A DNA stretch of 64,000 nucleotides from Gammaproteobacteria bacterium (GCA_030583605.1 CP129466.1:1743001-1807000); one strand, 5' to 3'; positions 20,090 to 31,689 are shown, numbered from the stretch's first letter. Translations and numbers: made by a program. The notes: a model not told the origin generated them from the sequence alone.

Positions 20090-20194
20090 TAGCCGTTCCG
20101 ACAGGGCGTGACGGCGCGCGCAACGCCTGCCCGGCAGAATCAGCAACGGCCATGGACTCCGCGCCGACCTGCGCATGCGCTTCGCGGCTATGCG

Positions 20195-21409
20195 TCAGCC
20201 GACGAGCTGGTTCAGTTCGAAAATTGGCAACAGTATCGCCAGCACGATGATCAGCACGATGACGCCCATCGTGACGATGAGCGCCGGCTCCATCAGGCCC
20301 ATCAGGGCGGCAATCAGCCCGTCCATCTCCTTTTCCTGGTTGGCCGCAGCGCGCGCGAGCATGACCTCGAGTTCGCCGCTGGCCTCGCCGCTGGAAATGA
20401 GGTGAATGCAGATCGGCGGAAAATGCCCGCTGACCGCGAGCGACTTGCCGATGGAGGCGCCCTCGCGTATCCGCGAAGCCGCCTCGCGAACCGAAGATTG
20501 CATGGGCAGGTTGGTCACGACCTCGGCGGATATTCGCAGCGCCTCGAGCACCGGCACGCCGCTGCCGGTCAGGATGCTGAAGGTCCGGGTGAAGCGCGCG
20601 GTATTGAAACCACGGGTGAGACGCCCGATCACCGGCAGCCGCAGGAGCGTGGTGTGCCAGGTCCATCGCGGGCCCGGACGGCGCAGGAGTCTCGTGATGC
20701 CCCAGCCCAGGATGCCGAGCGCGATGAGCAGGGCCACGCCGTACTCGCGCAGGAAGCTGCTGGTCGAGATCAGGATCTGCGTCAACGCCGGCAGTTCGCG
20801 TCCGGTATTGACGAAAACGGCGACCACTTTCGGCACGACATACACCAGCATGCCGCCGACGATCAGCAGCGCCAGCGAGGTCAGCACCACGGGATAGATC
20901 ATCGCGTTCTGCACCTTGCGGCGCAGCTCATGGCGACTCTCGGTGTAGTCGGCGAGCCGCTCCAGCACGGCATCCAGGTGCCCGGATTGCTCGCCGGCCG
21001 CAATGGTCGCGCGGTACAGTTCGGGGAAGGCCTTGGGAAACTCGCCAAGGCCGTCGGCGAGGGTGTGGCCCTCCATGACCTTCGATCGCACGCCGAGCAG
21101 AATGCTCTTGAGCCGCGGCGTCTCGCTCTGCTCGGCCACGGCGAGCAGGGCTTCCTCCAGGGGCAGCGCCGAGGCGAGCAGGGTGGCGAGCTGGCGGGTC
21201 ATCAGCGCGAGATCTGCGGCCGACATCGAGCGGCGCAGCGAAAACGAACGTTGCCGCGTCGCTTCCTTCTCGGCCACCTCGACGACAGCCAGCGGCAGCA
21301 GCCGGCGTTCACGCAGGATCTGGCGCACCTGTCGGGGCGTGTCGCCCTCGATGACTCCGCGGGTTTCGCGCCCGGACGGATCGACTGCGGTGTATTCGAA
21401 GGCACCCAT
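20195..21409 (-). CDS. gspF: Type II secretion inner-membrane platform protein GspF
   Basis: GspF (404 residues) forms the inner-membrane platform that works with the GspE ATPase in type II secretion. It opens with FEYTAVDPSGRETRG, has two repeated T2SSF domains with conserved LLASALPLEEAL and GSGVPVLEALRIS, and three membrane segments (YPVVLTSLALLIVGGMLVYV, VALLIALGILGWGI, ALIVTMGVIVLIIVLAILLP). It ends the local gspC-D-E-F cluster, 36 bases after gspE. Confidence 0.95.
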   Translation of the reverse strand: MGAFEYTAVDPSGRETRGVIEGDTPRQVRQILRERRLLPLAVVEVAEKEATRQRSFSLRRSMSAADLALMTRQLATLLASALPLEEALLAVAEQSETPRLKSILLGVRSKVMEGHTLADGLGEFPKAFPELYRATIAAGEQSGHLDAVLERLADYTESRHELRRKVQNAMIYPVVLTSLALLIVGGMLVYVVPKVVAVFVNTGRELPALTQILISTSSFLREYGVALLIALGILGWGITRLLRRPGPRWTWHTTLLRLPVIGRLTRGFNTARFTRTFSILTGSGVPVLEALRISAEVVTNLPMQSSVREAASRIREGASIGKSLAVSGHFPPICIHLISSGEASGELEVMLARAAANQEKEMDGLIAALMGLMEPALIVTMGVIVLIIVLAILLPIFELNQLVG

Positions 21410-21445
21410 GGCGGTGCGAATTCTGCTACCGCCGCAGGCGCCGGT

Positions 21446-23017
21446 CTAGTTGGCCCGCGTTACGCGCAGGACTTCTTCCAGCGTGGTGACGCCGGTGAGC
21501 ACCTGGCGCAGGCCGTCCTCGCGGATGCTCGGGCCGCGGGTGCGGGCGTGGCGCTCGAGTTCGTGTTCGCCGGAACCGTCGTGGATCATCGTGCGCAGTT
21601 CATCGTCGATGGTGACGAGTTCATAGATGCCGGTCCGGCCCTTGTAGCCGGTGGTGCCGACAGCATCGGCCCGCGGCCGATAAAGCGGCGGTGCCTGCGC
21701 CGGGTCCACGCCGAGGAGCCGGCATTCGTATTCGGACGCCGTGTAGGCCTCGCGCATGTCCGGGTCGAGCACGCGCACCAGGCGTTGTGCCAGCACGCCG
21801 ACGAGGCTCGATGAGAGCAGGAACGGCTCGATGCCCATGTCACGCAGCCGGGTCACGGCGCCGACGGCGGTATTCGTATGCAGTGTCGAGAGCACCAGGT
21901 GTCCGGTGAGGCTCGCCTGCACGGCGATCTCGGCGGTCTCCAGGTCGCGGATTTCGCCCACCATCACGACGTCCGGATCCTGGCGCAGAATGGCGCGCAG
22001 TCCACGCGCGAAGGTCATTTCGACCTTGGTGTTTACCTGTGACTGGCCGATCCCGTCGATGTAGTACTCGATCGGGTCCTCGACGGTCATGATGTTGCGG
22101 GTGTTGTCGTTGATGCGTTCCAGGGCGGCGTAAAGCGTCGTGGTCTTGCCGGAGCCGGTAGGGCCGGTCACGAGGATGATGCCGTGGGGCTTGTGGATCA
22201 GTTCGTCGATGACGTCCTGGGTCGAGCGGTCCATGCCGAGGTGGTTCAGGTCGATGCGCCCTGCATGTTTGTCGAGCAGCCGCAGCACCACGCGCTCGCC
22301 ATGGCCGGAGGGCATGGTGGACACGCGCACGTCGACCGCGCGCCCCGCCACGCGCAGCGAGATCCGGCCGTCCTGCGGCAGGCGCTTCTCGGCGATGTCG
22401 AGCTTCGACATGACCTTGATTCGCGACACCACCAGCGGCGCTACCGCACGGCGGGACTGCAGCACTTCACGCAGTACGCCGTCGATGCGAAAGCGGATGA
22501 CGAGGCGGTTCTCGTAGGGCTCTATATGGATGTCGGAGGCGTTCTCCTTGACGGCCGAGGTGAGCACCGCGTTGATGAGACGGATGATCGGCGCATCGTC
22601 GTCGCTCTCGAGCAGATCCGAGGGCTCCGGCAACTGCTGAGCGACCAGGAAGAGGTCCGTGTCGTCGCCGAGTCCGTCCACCATCTGCATGGTGGAATTC
22701 GACTCGCGCTCGTAGGTTTCCTGCAGCCGGGCGTCGAAGACGTCGGCCGGTACCACCGTGAGGTGCAGCGGCATGCCGGCGAAGCGGCGCGTTTCGCCGA
22801 TCGCAAGCGGGGCCGTGTCGGGCTTCACGAGCACCTGCGCCCGACCGTCCGCGAAACCCAGGATCAGCACGCCGTGACGCTTGGCGAAGGCGAAGGGCAG
22901 CAACCGCTGCGCGACCTCGGCAGCAGCCCCGGGCTGCGTCATCGTGGCGGCATCCGCGGCGACGGCCCTCAGGCCGTCACCACTCTCACCGGGGGTCCGC
23001 TGGACCAGGATTGCCAT
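21446..23017 (-). CDS. gspE: Type II secretion ATPase GspE (no tetracysteine motif)
   Basis: GspE (523 residues) is the cytoplasmic hexameric ATPase powering pseudopilus assembly. Visible motifs are GPTGSGKTTTLYA (Walker A, about residue 286), the Asp box EDPIEYYIDGIGQSQV, Walker B RQDPDVVMVGEIRD and the His box HLVLSTLHTN. The C-terminal metal-binding domain normally has two CxxC pairs before GYRGRTGIYEL; here the segment between QRLVRVLDPDMREAY and GYKGRTGIYEL has a single cysteine, so zinc binding is probably lost. The start overlaps gspD by 32 bases. Confidence 0.94.
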   Translation of the reverse strand: MAILVQRTPGESGDGLRAVAADAATMTQPGAAAEVAQRLLPFAFAKRHGVLILGFADGRAQVLVKPDTAPLAIGETRRFAGMPLHLTVVPADVFDARLQETYERESNSTMQMVDGLGDDTDLFLVAQQLPEPSDLLESDDDAPIIRLINAVLTSAVKENASDIHIEPYENRLVIRFRIDGVLREVLQSRRAVAPLVVSRIKVMSKLDIAEKRLPQDGRISLRVAGRAVDVRVSTMPSGHGERVVLRLLDKHAGRIDLNHLGMDRSTQDVIDELIHKPHGIILVTGPTGSGKTTTLYAALERINDNTRNIMTVEDPIEYYIDGIGQSQVNTKVEMTFARGLRAILRQDPDVVMVGEIRDLETAEIAVQASLTGHLVLSTLHTNTAVGAVTRLRDMGIEPFLLSSSLVGVLAQRLVRVLDPDMREAYTASEYECRLLGVDPAQAPPLYRPRADAVGTTGYKGRTGIYELVTIDDELRTMIHDGSGEHELERHARTRGPSIREDGLRQVLTGVTTLEEVLRVTRAN

Positions 23018-25043
23018 CGGATGGCTGGTCAGTCGCGCCGGCCGGCGCCATGTCGGTGCGCAGCTGGCGCAGATCGATTGCGGGAATCTCGCGCGACGGA
23101 CCCTCGGGCAGAATCGGCCGTGTCTCCCCTGGCATCAATTGAACTCCGCGATCGGCCTTCGCGAGTTGCTGGTTGCGGACGAAATTGTACTTGGCGCCGG
23201 TTTCGAATGCGGCCTGGGCATCGTCGCGCAGGATAGTCGGCTTGATGAAGACCATGAGGTTCGATTTCTTCTTCGTCGTGCTGTCGACGCGGAACAACCG
23301 GCCGAGCAGCGGAATGCTGCCGAGCACCGGGATGCGCTGCTGGGTTTCGCGCAGATCGTCCTGGATGAGGCCGCCGAGCACGAGCGTACCGCCATCCTCG
23401 ACGATGACGGAGGTCGAGATGGTCCGGTTGCTGGTGATGAGATCGGAGGCGCCGGCGACGTTGGCGAGCAGCGAGGAGAGTTCCTGTTCGATCTTGAGGA
23501 GCACCGCGTCGCCCTCGTTGATCTGCGGCGTCAGCTTCAGGGTCAGCCCGACCTGTTCGCGCTGAATGGTCTGGAATGGATTGACGCCGGTCACGCCGCC
23601 GCTGGCGCCCGTGTCGGTGTACTGGCCCGTGACGAAGGGAACTTCCTGGCCGACCTTGATCTCCGCCTCCTCGTTGTCCATGGTCACCAGCACCGGCGTG
23701 CCGATGATGTTGGTGTCTGCATCCGAGGCGAGCGCGTTGATCAGGGCGACGAAACTCGTGCCCGAATCCGAGAGGCGGCCGACGCCGAGGTTCAGCCCCT
23801 TGCCGACCGCGGCGGCAATGGCCGCCGGTTCGCCGCTGTCGATGGCGCCGGCCAGGCCGAGGACTCCGCCGCCGCCGCTGTTCGGCAGGTCGAAGCGGGT
23901 GACGCCCACGGCGTTGTCGAAATCGCCATCCGCCACGGCCCAGTTCACGCCCAGCTCGGACGCTTTGTCGGCCGAGACCTCGACGATGAGGGACTCCACC
24001 ATGACCTGCATGCGGCGGATGTCGAGCCGGTCGATCACGGCCATCATGCCCTTCATCACCTTCGGCGGTGCGGTGATGATCAGCGCGTTGGTCGCCTCGT
24101 CCGCCCAGATGATGATGTCGCCTTTCTCCGTCGGCGGCGAGGCGTTCTGGCCTGCAGCCGTGGTGGCGGCCTGCTTCTGGTACTGGCTCTGGAGCTTCGT
24201 GGCGAGATCCTTGGCGTCCGCGTACCTCAGGTAGCGGACCCGGGTGTCGCCGCCTTCCTGCAGCGGGGTGTCGAGATGGGCGACCAGCGTGCGCAGGCGC
24301 AGGCGCTCGTTGCGATCGCCGCTCACCAGCACGCTGTTGGTGCGCTCGTCGGCGACCAGGGTGGTGGCGGCGGGGGCCGCCCCCTCGGTCTTGGCCCCCT
24401 GCCCGAGCGTGGTGACGACGCGCACCACTTCGGCGGCCGAGGCGTTCTCGAGGCGGATCACCTCGATGTCCGCGGTGCTTTCCTGATCGATGCGGGAGAT
24501 GATGCGCGTCATGCGCTCGACGTTGGCGGCGCGGTCCGAAATGATCAGCAGATTGGACGGCGGATGCGCGGCCAGGTGGCCGTACTGCGGAATCAGCGGT
24601 CGCAGGATCGGCACGAGTTGTGCGGCGGCGACATTCTTCACCGGGATCACCTGCGTGACGATGTCGTCGGCCAGTCGCCCGCCGCCGGGCGTGGTCTCGG
24701 CCCCCGGTACCTGCCGCGCATTCGCATCGGGCAGGATTTTCACCACGTTGCCGGATGGCACCGCGACGAAGCCGTATACGGAAAGAATCGACAGGAATGC
24801 TTCATAGAAGGCGTCCGCGGTCATGGGTGCGGACGACAGCATGGTGACCTGCGCCTTCACGCGCGGGTCGAGGACGAAGTTCCGGCCGGTCACCGCGCCG
24901 ACCGCCTCGATGACCTGGCGGATGTCGGCGTCCTTGTAGTTTGGAGTGACGTTGGCCTGCTGGGCCCTGCCGACGGGCGAGAGCAGGAGCAGCATGATGA
25001 GCGCCGCGCATCCGGGAGTGCTGAGTCGCAACATATCGATCAC
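22986..25043 (-). CDS. gspD: Type II secretion secretin GspD
   Basis: GspD (685 residues) forms the outer-membrane channel. It has a signal peptide (AALIMLLLLSPVGRA, about residues 13-27), N0 domain (VTPNYKDADIRQVIEAVGAV), N1-N3 repeats (TQVIPVKNVAAAQLVPILRP, ADIEVIRLENASAAEVVRVV), and the C-terminal secretin domain with VGQEVPFVTGQYT and VPVLGSIPLLGRLFR-like IPVLGSIPLLGRLFR. The C-terminus extends about 70 residues past the secretin core, where the pilotin-binding S domain would be. It overlaps gspC by 4 bases and gspE by 32. Confidence 0.96.
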   Translation of the reverse strand: MIDMLRLSTPGCAALIMLLLLSPVGRAQQANVTPNYKDADIRQVIEAVGAVTGRNFVLDPRVKAQVTMLSSAPMTADAFYEAFLSILSVYGFVAVPSGNVVKILPDANARQVPGAETTPGGGRLADDIVTQVIPVKNVAAAQLVPILRPLIPQYGHLAAHPPSNLLIISDRAANVERMTRIISRIDQESTADIEVIRLENASAAEVVRVVTTLGQGAKTEGAAPAATTLVADERTNSVLVSGDRNERLRLRTLVAHLDTPLQEGGDTRVRYLRYADAKDLATKLQSQYQKQAATTAAGQNASPPTEKGDIIIWADEATNALIITAPPKVMKGMMAVIDRLDIRRMQVMVESLIVEVSADKASELGVNWAVADGDFDNAVGVTRFDLPNSGGGGVLGLAGAIDSGEPAAIAAAVGKGLNLGVGRLSDSGTSFVALINALASDADTNIIGTPVLVTMDNEEAEIKVGQEVPFVTGQYTDTGASGGVTGVNPFQTIQREQVGLTLKLTPQINEGDAVLLKIEQELSSLLANVAGASDLITSNRTISTSVIVEDGGTLVLGGLIQDDLRETQQRIPVLGSIPLLGRLFRVDSTTKKKSNLMVFIKPTILRDDAQAAFETGAKYNFVRNQQLAKADRGVQLMPGETRPILPEGPSREIPAIDLRQLRTDMAPAGATDQPSDGNPGPADPR

Positions 25044-26032
25044 TGCGTCGCGCCGCCGCCGGCGGTCGCTACCTGTGAGGTGTCGAGCGTCAGCGTCTGA
25101 GGCTGGCCCTCGCGCTCGATGGTCACCGTAACCTGTGTCGTATCCGCCAGGGAGCGGAACAATTCCATGGCCTGCGCCGGATTATTCAGGGTCATTCCGT
25201 TGATTTCTGTGACAAGGTCCCCAGGCTGCAGCCCGAGCGCGACGAACTGGTCGCGATTGCGCCCGGGGTAGATGCGATAGCCCTTCAGTTCCCCGTTGGG
25301 CATGAACGGCTGCGGGCGGATGATCTCGGTAAAGGTATTGGCGTTCTGGGCCACCACCTCCTGCATGGACGCCGGCTGGGCGCGACGGGCGGAGGGCGGT
25401 GCTGCGACAGGTCGTGCGACACCGGGTGCAAGCCCGCCGGTGCTGATCCGCGGCAGCGGCAGGATCTCGATGACACCGCCGCGGCTCAGTACGACGCGGT
25501 CCGGCTGGATGCCCTGTACGGTGGCTCCGCCCGGCACCGTGTCCTTGAGGAAATACACCTTCTCCGTGCCGGAATTGTCGGCGATGATGGCGTGAGCGAA
25601 GCGTTCGTCGGCCGCCGCCACCACGCCGCGCAGTTGCAGGGCAAGCTGGGTTTCGGGAGCGTCTTCGATCGCGACGGCCGACGGTTCCGCCGCAGCGTCG
25701 GCGCGCCCGAACAGGTGCGCTTCGGCAATGGCTGCATAGGCGCTGGGGCTGCTGCCGGCGGTCTGGGCCGGTATGCCGCTGAGCGGCGGCGGTGTCCACG
25801 CGTCCGACGAGGGCACGGGGACGAGCAGCCAGACCAGGCGGGCAGCGTAGTAGCCGATCGCAATGACCAGCAGCAATGAAACCCAGAACGGCAGCGTGTC
25901 GCTGGCCCGGGCTGCCAGCGCCGCCGGGTTCTCTACGTTCCAGCGCTGAATGATCTGGGTGAGATTCAACGGATTTCCATGCGCGGCCCCAACGCAGGAG
26001 GCGCCAAGAACTGCCTCCGGGCGAGTGAGCAA
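25040..26032 (-). CDS. gspC: Type II secretion protein GspC
   Basis: GspC (330 residues) links the inner-membrane platform to the secretin. A single membrane helix (LPFWVSLLLVIAIGYYAARLVWLL, about residues 47-70; positions given because the stretch is long) is followed by a Pro-rich linker, the HR domain (LRGVVAAADERFAHAIIADN) that binds GspD N0, and a C-terminal PDZ domain (FVALGLQPGDLVTEINGMTL). It is the first gene of the gspCDEF run. The true start may be downstream of the listed ATG, as the first 20 residues are unlike the family. Confidence 0.92.
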   Translation of the reverse strand: MLTRPEAVLGASCVGAAHGNPLNLTQIIQRWNVENPAALAARASDTLPFWVSLLLVIAIGYYAARLVWLLVPVPSSDAWTPPPLSGIPAQTAGSSPSAYAAIAEAHLFGRADAAAEPSAVAIEDAPETQLALQLRGVVAAADERFAHAIIADNSGTEKVYFLKDTVPGGATVQGIQPDRVVLSRGGVIEILPLPRISTGGLAPGVARPVAAPPSARRAQPASMQEVVAQNANTFTEIIRPQPFMPNGELKGYRIYPGRNRDQFVALGLQPGDLVTEINGMTLNNPAQAMELFRSLADTTQVTVTIEREGQPQTLTLDTSQVATAGGGATQ

Positions 26033-26300
26033 GTTAGCATAATGAGTGGTTCCCGGTAAGGGCGGCCCAAACGTGTATTCTGTTGCACAGCATCGACATG
26101 GCGATGAGAATTGATACCGGATTTGAACAGAGCGGGGAGGCGGGCTGCGACGCGGGGGCTGCCGGCCCGGTGCGTGGAACGGCTCACGGATTTCTCGTGC
26201 CCGGGCACGTTATACATATTCCCCGAGCGGCGTGAGCAGGCTGAGCTGTGACGATAAAATGCGGGACGTCGCGAGATTTCTGGTGAGCACCGGCGGGCGC

Positions 26301-26636
26301 ATGGCCGGCGACGGCAATGAACCCGGCGGTCACCCGGAGGAGGGGCGTGGACTTGCGGTCGAGGAAGCCAAGCCAAGACTCAAGAAGCCGCCCCTGTTCC
26401 GGGTCATACTGATCAACGACGACTACACCCCGATGGAATTCGTGGTGGAGGTTCTGGAGCTCATATTTGCCATGGACCGGCCCAAGGCGACTCGCATCAT
26501 GCTCGAGGTGCACACCAAGGGAAAAGGCGTGTGCGGCGTGTTTACCTACGAGATCGCCGAGACCAAGGTAGCGCAGGTGACGTCATACTCGCAGCAGCAC
26601 CAGCACCCGTTGCTCTGCACTCTGGAGGAGGCGTGA
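26301..26636 (+). CDS. clpS: ATP-dependent Clp protease adaptor ClpS
   Basis: ClpS delivers N-degron substrates to ClpAP. The core [18 protein letters not shown], the [17 protein letters not shown] segment and the C-terminus [10 protein letters not shown] are diagnostic. The ATG at 26301 gives 111 residues, close to the usual length of about 106; an upstream in-frame ATG at 26232 would add 23 atypical residues. clpA follows 7 bases after the stop, so the adaptor and its unfoldase are co-translated. Confidence 0.94.
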   Translation: MAGDGNEPGGHPEEGRGLAVEEAKPRLKKPPLFRVILINDDYTPMEFVVEVLELIFAMDRPKATRIMLEVHTKGKGVCGVFTYEIAETKVAQVTSYSQQHQHPLLCTLEEA

Positions 26637-26643
26637 GGCAGGG

Positions 26644-28923
26644 ATGTTAAGCAGCGAACTCGAATATTGTCTCAACGAGGCCTTCCAGCAGGCCCGCAAC
26701 AACCGCCATGAGTACATGACGGTCGAGCACCTGCTGCTGGCGATCCTCGATATCCCGGCGGTGGCCGAGATCCTCAAGTCCTGCGGTGCGGATCTCGACC
26801 GCCTGCGCAAGGAACTCGAGGAGTTCACCGACCAGTCCACGCCGCGTCTGAAGGGCGAGAGCGACCAGGACGTGCAGCCCACGCTCGGCTTCCAGCGCGT
26901 ATTGCAGCGCGCCGTATTCCACGTCCAGTCGAGCGGCAAGAAGGAAGTGAAGGGCGAGAACGTGCTCGTCGCCATCTTCGGCGAGAAGCAGTCGCATGCC
27001 GTCTACCTCCTCGGGCTTCACGACGTCACCCGGCTCGACGTCGTCAATTTCATTTCGCATGGTCTCGCCAAGTTCGGCGAGCGCCGCGCGGCCGGCGGCC
27101 GGGGAGCGGAGGGCGAGGATGCCGAGGGCGACAGCTCCGGCAGCGCGCTCGAGAACTACGCCTCCAACCTGAACCGGCGCGCAGCCGAAGGCCGTATCGA
27201 TCCGCTGATCGGCCGCCAGGCAGAGATCGAGCGGACCATCCAGGTCCTGTGCCGCCGCCGCAAGAACAATCCGCTGTACGTGGGCGAGGCGGGGGTCGGC
27301 AAGACCGCCCTGGCGGAAGGGCTGGCGAAGATGATCGTGGATGGCGAAGTGCCGCCCGTCCTGAAGGACTGCACCATTTATGCGCTCGACATGGGCTCGT
27401 TGCTCGCCGGCACCAAGTATCGCGGGGATTTCGAAAAGCGCTTCAAGGGCGTCATCAACGAACTGAAGAAGAACCCGGGAGCGATCCTGTTCATCGACGA
27501 GATCCACACGGTGATTGGCGCCGGGGCCGCGTCGGGCGGTGTGCTCGATGCCTCCAACCTGATCAAGCCCGTGCTCGCCAGCGGTGAACTGCGCTGTATC
27601 GGTTCGACGACCTACCGGGAATACCGGCACATCTTCGAGAAGGACCACGCGCTCGCGCGCCGCTTCCAGAAGATCGACGTGCTCGAGCCGTCGGTGCCGG
27701 AGTCCGTGGAGATCCTCAAGGGCCTGCGTTCGCGCTTCGAGGAGCATCACGGCGTGCGCTACACGGACCAGGCGCTCGAAGCGGCGGCGGAACTGTCGGC
27801 GCGCCACATCAACGAGCGGCACCTGCCGGACAAGGCGATCGACGTGATCGACGAGGCGGGTGCGAGCATGCGGCTGGAGCCGCCGGAAACGCGCACGGAC
27901 CTCGTGGACGTGGCGCAGATCGAGAAGGTCGTGGCGCGCATGGCGAGGATTCCGCCGAAGAGCGTGTCCGCTTCCGATCGCGATCAGTTGCGCAACCTGG
28001 AACGCGACCTGAGGCTCGTCATTTTCGGGCAGGACCAGGCGATCGAGGCGCTCGCCTCGGCGATCAAGATGGCGCGATCCGGGCTGCGCGAACCGGAAAA
28101 GCCGGTCGGTGCGTTCCTGTTCGCGGGGCCGACCGGGGTCGGCAAGACCGAGGTGACCCGGCAGCTTGCCCATTGCCTCGGCATCGAGCTGGTGCGCTTC
28201 GATATGTCCGAGTACATGGAGCGGCACACCGTGTCGCGCCTCATCGGTGCGCCGCCCGGCTATGTCGGCTTCGACCAGGGCGGGCTGCTCACCGAGGCAG
28301 TGAGCAAGAACCCGCACTCGGTGCTGCTGCTCGACGAGATCGAGAAGGCGCATCCGGAGGTATTCAACCTGCTGCTGCAGGTCATGGATCACGGCACGCT
28401 CACGGACAACAACGGGCGCAAGGCGGATTTCCGCAACGTCATCATCGTGATGACGACCAATGCCGGCGCGCAGGAGATGAGCCGCACCTCGATCGGCTTC
28501 ACGCGGCAGGATCACAGCACCGACGGCATGGCGATCCTGACGAAGATGTTCGCGCCCGAGTTCCGCAACCGCCTCGATGCCATCATCCAGTTCCGTCCGC
28601 TGGGCAGGGATGCGGTGCTGCGGGTGGTGGACAAGATGGTCATGGAACTCGAGGCGGCGCTCGAGCGCAACGACGTGACCGTGGAACTCGAGCCGGAAGC
28701 GCGCGATTGGCTCGCGGAGCGCGGCTACGATCCGGCGATGGGCGCGCGGCCGATGGCCCGCGTGATCCAGGAGCACATCAAGCGGCCGCTGGCCGAGCAG
28801 CTGCTGTTCGGCGAATTGGCGAACGGCGGGCACGTCACGATCGGTATCGGGGCCGACGGGGCCCTGGCGCTCAAGGCGATACCGAACACGAAGAAGCTCG
28901 AACACCTGGCCGAGTCCCGCTGA
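26644..28923 (+). CDS. clpA: ATP-dependent Clp protease ATP-binding subunit ClpA
   Basis: ClpA (759 residues) is the AAA+ unfoldase of the ClpAP protease. It has the N-terminal repeat domain that docks ClpS ([19 protein letters not shown]), and two AAA modules with Walker A motifs [12 protein letters not shown] (about residue 215) and [11 protein letters not shown] (about 495). The ClpP-docking loop reads IGF ([10 protein letters not shown]) where Escherichia coli ClpA has IGL. GAGGC and AGGCAGGG precede the ATG. It is convergent with infA, as in Escherichia coli. Confidence 0.97.
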   Translation: MLSSELEYCLNEAFQQARNNRHEYMTVEHLLLAILDIPAVAEILKSCGADLDRLRKELEEFTDQSTPRLKGESDQDVQPTLGFQRVLQRAVFHVQSSGKKEVKGENVLVAIFGEKQSHAVYLLGLHDVTRLDVVNFISHGLAKFGERRAAGGRGAEGEDAEGDSSGSALENYASNLNRRAAEGRIDPLIGRQAEIERTIQVLCRRRKNNPLYVGEAGVGKTALAEGLAKMIVDGEVPPVLKDCTIYALDMGSLLAGTKYRGDFEKRFKGVINELKKNPGAILFIDEIHTVIGAGAASGGVLDASNLIKPVLASGELRCIGSTTYREYRHIFEKDHALARRFQKIDVLEPSVPESVEILKGLRSRFEEHHGVRYTDQALEAAAELSARHINERHLPDKAIDVIDEAGASMRLEPPETRTDLVDVAQIEKVVARMARIPPKSVSASDRDQLRNLERDLRLVIFGQDQAIEALASAIKMARSGLREPEKPVGAFLFAGPTGVGKTEVTRQLAHCLGIELVRFDMSEYMERHTVSRLIGAPPGYVGFDQGGLLTEAVSKNPHSVLLLDEIEKAHPEVFNLLLQVMDHGTLTDNNGRKADFRNVIIVMTTNAGAQEMSRTSIGFTRQDHSTDGMAILTKMFAPEFRNRLDAIIQFRPLGRDAVLRVVDKMVMELEAALERNDVTVELEPEARDWLAERGYDPAMGARPMARVIQEHIKRPLAEQLLFGELANGGHVTIGIGADGALALKAIPNTKKLEHLAESR

Positions 28924-28958
28924 CGCGGCCCGGCGGGCGGAGGGCGGATCGTTCTGGG

Positions 28959-28976
28959 CGGCCGGCGCCCCGGCCG
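28959..28976. terminator. Possible terminator hairpin between clpA and infA
   Basis: CGGCCGG and CCGGCCG form a perfect 7-bp stem with a 4-base loop in the 54-bp gap between two convergent genes. There is no clear T-tract on either side, so the assignment rests on position and stem strength. Confidence 0.3.
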
Positions 28977-28977
28977 A

Positions 28978-29196
28978 TCAACGTTCGCGGTAGGTGATGC
29001 GGCCCTTGGTGAGGTCGTAGGGCGTCAGTTCGACCGTGACCCGGTCACCCGTGAGGATGCGGATGTAGTTCTTGCGCATCTTGCCGGAAATGTGCGCCGT
29101 GACGACGTGGCCGTTGTCGAGCTTCACGCGAAAGGTCGTGTTCGGGAGCGTCTCCGTCACGACTCCGTCCAGCTGCAGGGCTTCCTCTTTGGCCAT
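28978..29196 (-). CDS. infA: Translation initiation factor IF-1
   Basis: The 72-residue protein [20 protein letters not shown] through GRITYRER is a standard IF-1 OB fold that binds the 30S A site during initiation. The internal ATG at 29196 is the true start; the open frame runs on upstream only because no stop intervenes. Its position between clpA and the trxB-ftsK block is conserved in gammaproteobacteria. Confidence 0.98.
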   Translation of the reverse strand: MAKEEALQLDGVVTETLPNTTFRVKLDNGHVVTAHISGKMRKNYIRILTGDRVTVELTPYDLTKGRITYRER

Positions 29197-29324
29197 ATTC
29201 CCGTTCGGTCCTCGATGCGCGGCGGGATTGTGCAAGAACTTGCCCCCCTGCGCAACCAACGCAGCGCCGTTGCCGGTCGTGTGTGAGCCAAGGGACGGCA
29301 GCCCGGGCGGACTGCCGGATGCAG

Positions 29325-30467
29325 TCACGGCGCCTCCCGGCGATACGGTGTGTGCTCGTGCACCACGCCCATGTAGTCGTCGATGTGGCGCCGCTCGCCG
29401 GCGAGATGGCGGTCGATGGCGGCCGCGAAGCGGGGATCCGCCAGCCAGTGCGCGGACCAGACTTCGGCGGGAATGAAGCCACGCGCGATCTTGTGCTCGC
29501 CCTGGGTGCCGGGTTCGAACAGGCGCAGCCCGTTGGCGATGCAGTACTCGATGCCCTGGTAGTAACAGGTCTCGAAGTGCAGGCTGTGGTAATTGCCGGC
29601 GCTGCCCCAGTAGCGCCCGTACAGCGTGTCGTCGCTGCGAAAGCAGATCGCGGCCGCAACCGCCTCGGTGTGCGCCATGGCGACGATCACCACGAGCTGT
29701 GCAGGCAGCGTGCGGCAGATCGCGCGGAAGAACGCCTCACCGAGGTACGGATCGTGGCCGCGTCGCCAGAAGGTGCTCGCATACAGTGGCAGTACGCTCG
29801 CCCACAGGTCGTCGTTCATCTCCGCGCCGCTGAGAGTGCGAAAACTGATGCCCGCTTCTGTAACGCGGCGGCGTTCCCGGCGGGTCTTCTTGCGCTTCTC
29901 GGCGGTGAATCCGGCGAGGAACTCCTCGAAACTCGCATAGCCCCGGTTGTGCCAGTGGAACTGGCAGTCCTTGCGCAGCAGCAGGCCGCGCTCGCGTAGT
30001 TCCAGTGCCTGTGCCTCATCGGGAAACAGCACGTGCAGGGATGACGCCTGCGTTGCGCGCGCATACTCGAGTGCTCCGTCGAGCAACGCAGGGAGGATGC
30101 GGTCCCGCTGCGCGCCTGGTCTCACCAGCAGGCGCGGTCCCGTGGCGGGGGTGAACGGCACGGCGGCGACCAGCTTGGGGTAGTAGCGCAGCCCGGAGCG
30201 TCGGTAGGCGTCGGCCCAGGCCCAGTCGAACACGAACTCGCCCCAGGAATCGGACTTGCGATACAGCGGCAGCGCACCGCTCAGCGTGCCGTCGGGTTCA
30301 TGCGCGAGCAGGTATCGCGGCAGCCAGGCAGTGCCGGGACCGATCGCGGCGCTCGACTCCAGTGCCGTCAGGAACTCGTGGCGCAGAAAGGGCTGCGAGG
30401 TGTCGAGCAGGCGATTCCAGTCGGCTGCCGCAACCGCATCGATGCTCTCGACGATCGTGATCTTCAC
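29325..30467 (-). CDS. COG3146/DUF482 family FemX/GNAT-like protein
   Basis: The 380-residue protein belongs to the DUF482 family, annotated as GNAT or peptidoglycan-biosynthesis-like acyltransferases without a proven substrate. Seen are [13 protein letters not shown] near the N-terminus, a basic helix [18 protein letters not shown] in the middle, and a conserved C-terminal block [33 protein letters not shown]. The FemX-type double GNAT fold includes aminoacyl-tRNA-dependent transferases. The gene occupies the place where aat or ate normally lies between infA and trxB, suggesting but not proving a link with N-degron biology. Confidence 0.85.
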   Translation of the reverse strand: MKITIVESIDAVAAADWNRLLDTSQPFLRHEFLTALESSAAIGPGTAWLPRYLLAHEPDGTLSGALPLYRKSDSWGEFVFDWAWADAYRRSGLRYYPKLVAAVPFTPATGPRLLVRPGAQRDRILPALLDGALEYARATQASSLHVLFPDEAQALELRERGLLLRKDCQFHWHNRGYASFEEFLAGFTAEKRKKTRRERRRVTEAGISFRTLSGAEMNDDLWASVLPLYASTFWRRGHDPYLGEAFFRAICRTLPAQLVVIVAMAHTEAVAAAICFRSDDTLYGRYWGSAGNYHSLHFETCYYQGIEYCIANGLRLFEPGTQGEHKIARGFIPAEVWSAHWLADPRFAAAIDRHLAGERRHIDDYMGVVHEHTPYRREAP

Positions 30468-30537
30468 GTGGCTGCTGCCCGCTGCGATGGCGCCTGCCGG
30501 TTGCGGGAAGCCTCGGTCGTCGGACCGGGCCTGTCAA

Positions 30538-31653
<1,116 letters not shown>

Positions 31654-31689
31654 TTATCATCCGCCGCAACTACTCGTGCGCAGAAGTAG

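Noticed and set aside
19740..20666. 308-codon minus-strand frame as a single gene
   Set aside because: Its first two thirds overlap gspF out of frame; only the last 91 codons have a ribosome site and promoter of their own.
26647..28905. 752-codon open frame on the minus strand
   Set aside because: It mirrors clpA exactly and has no recognisable domain.
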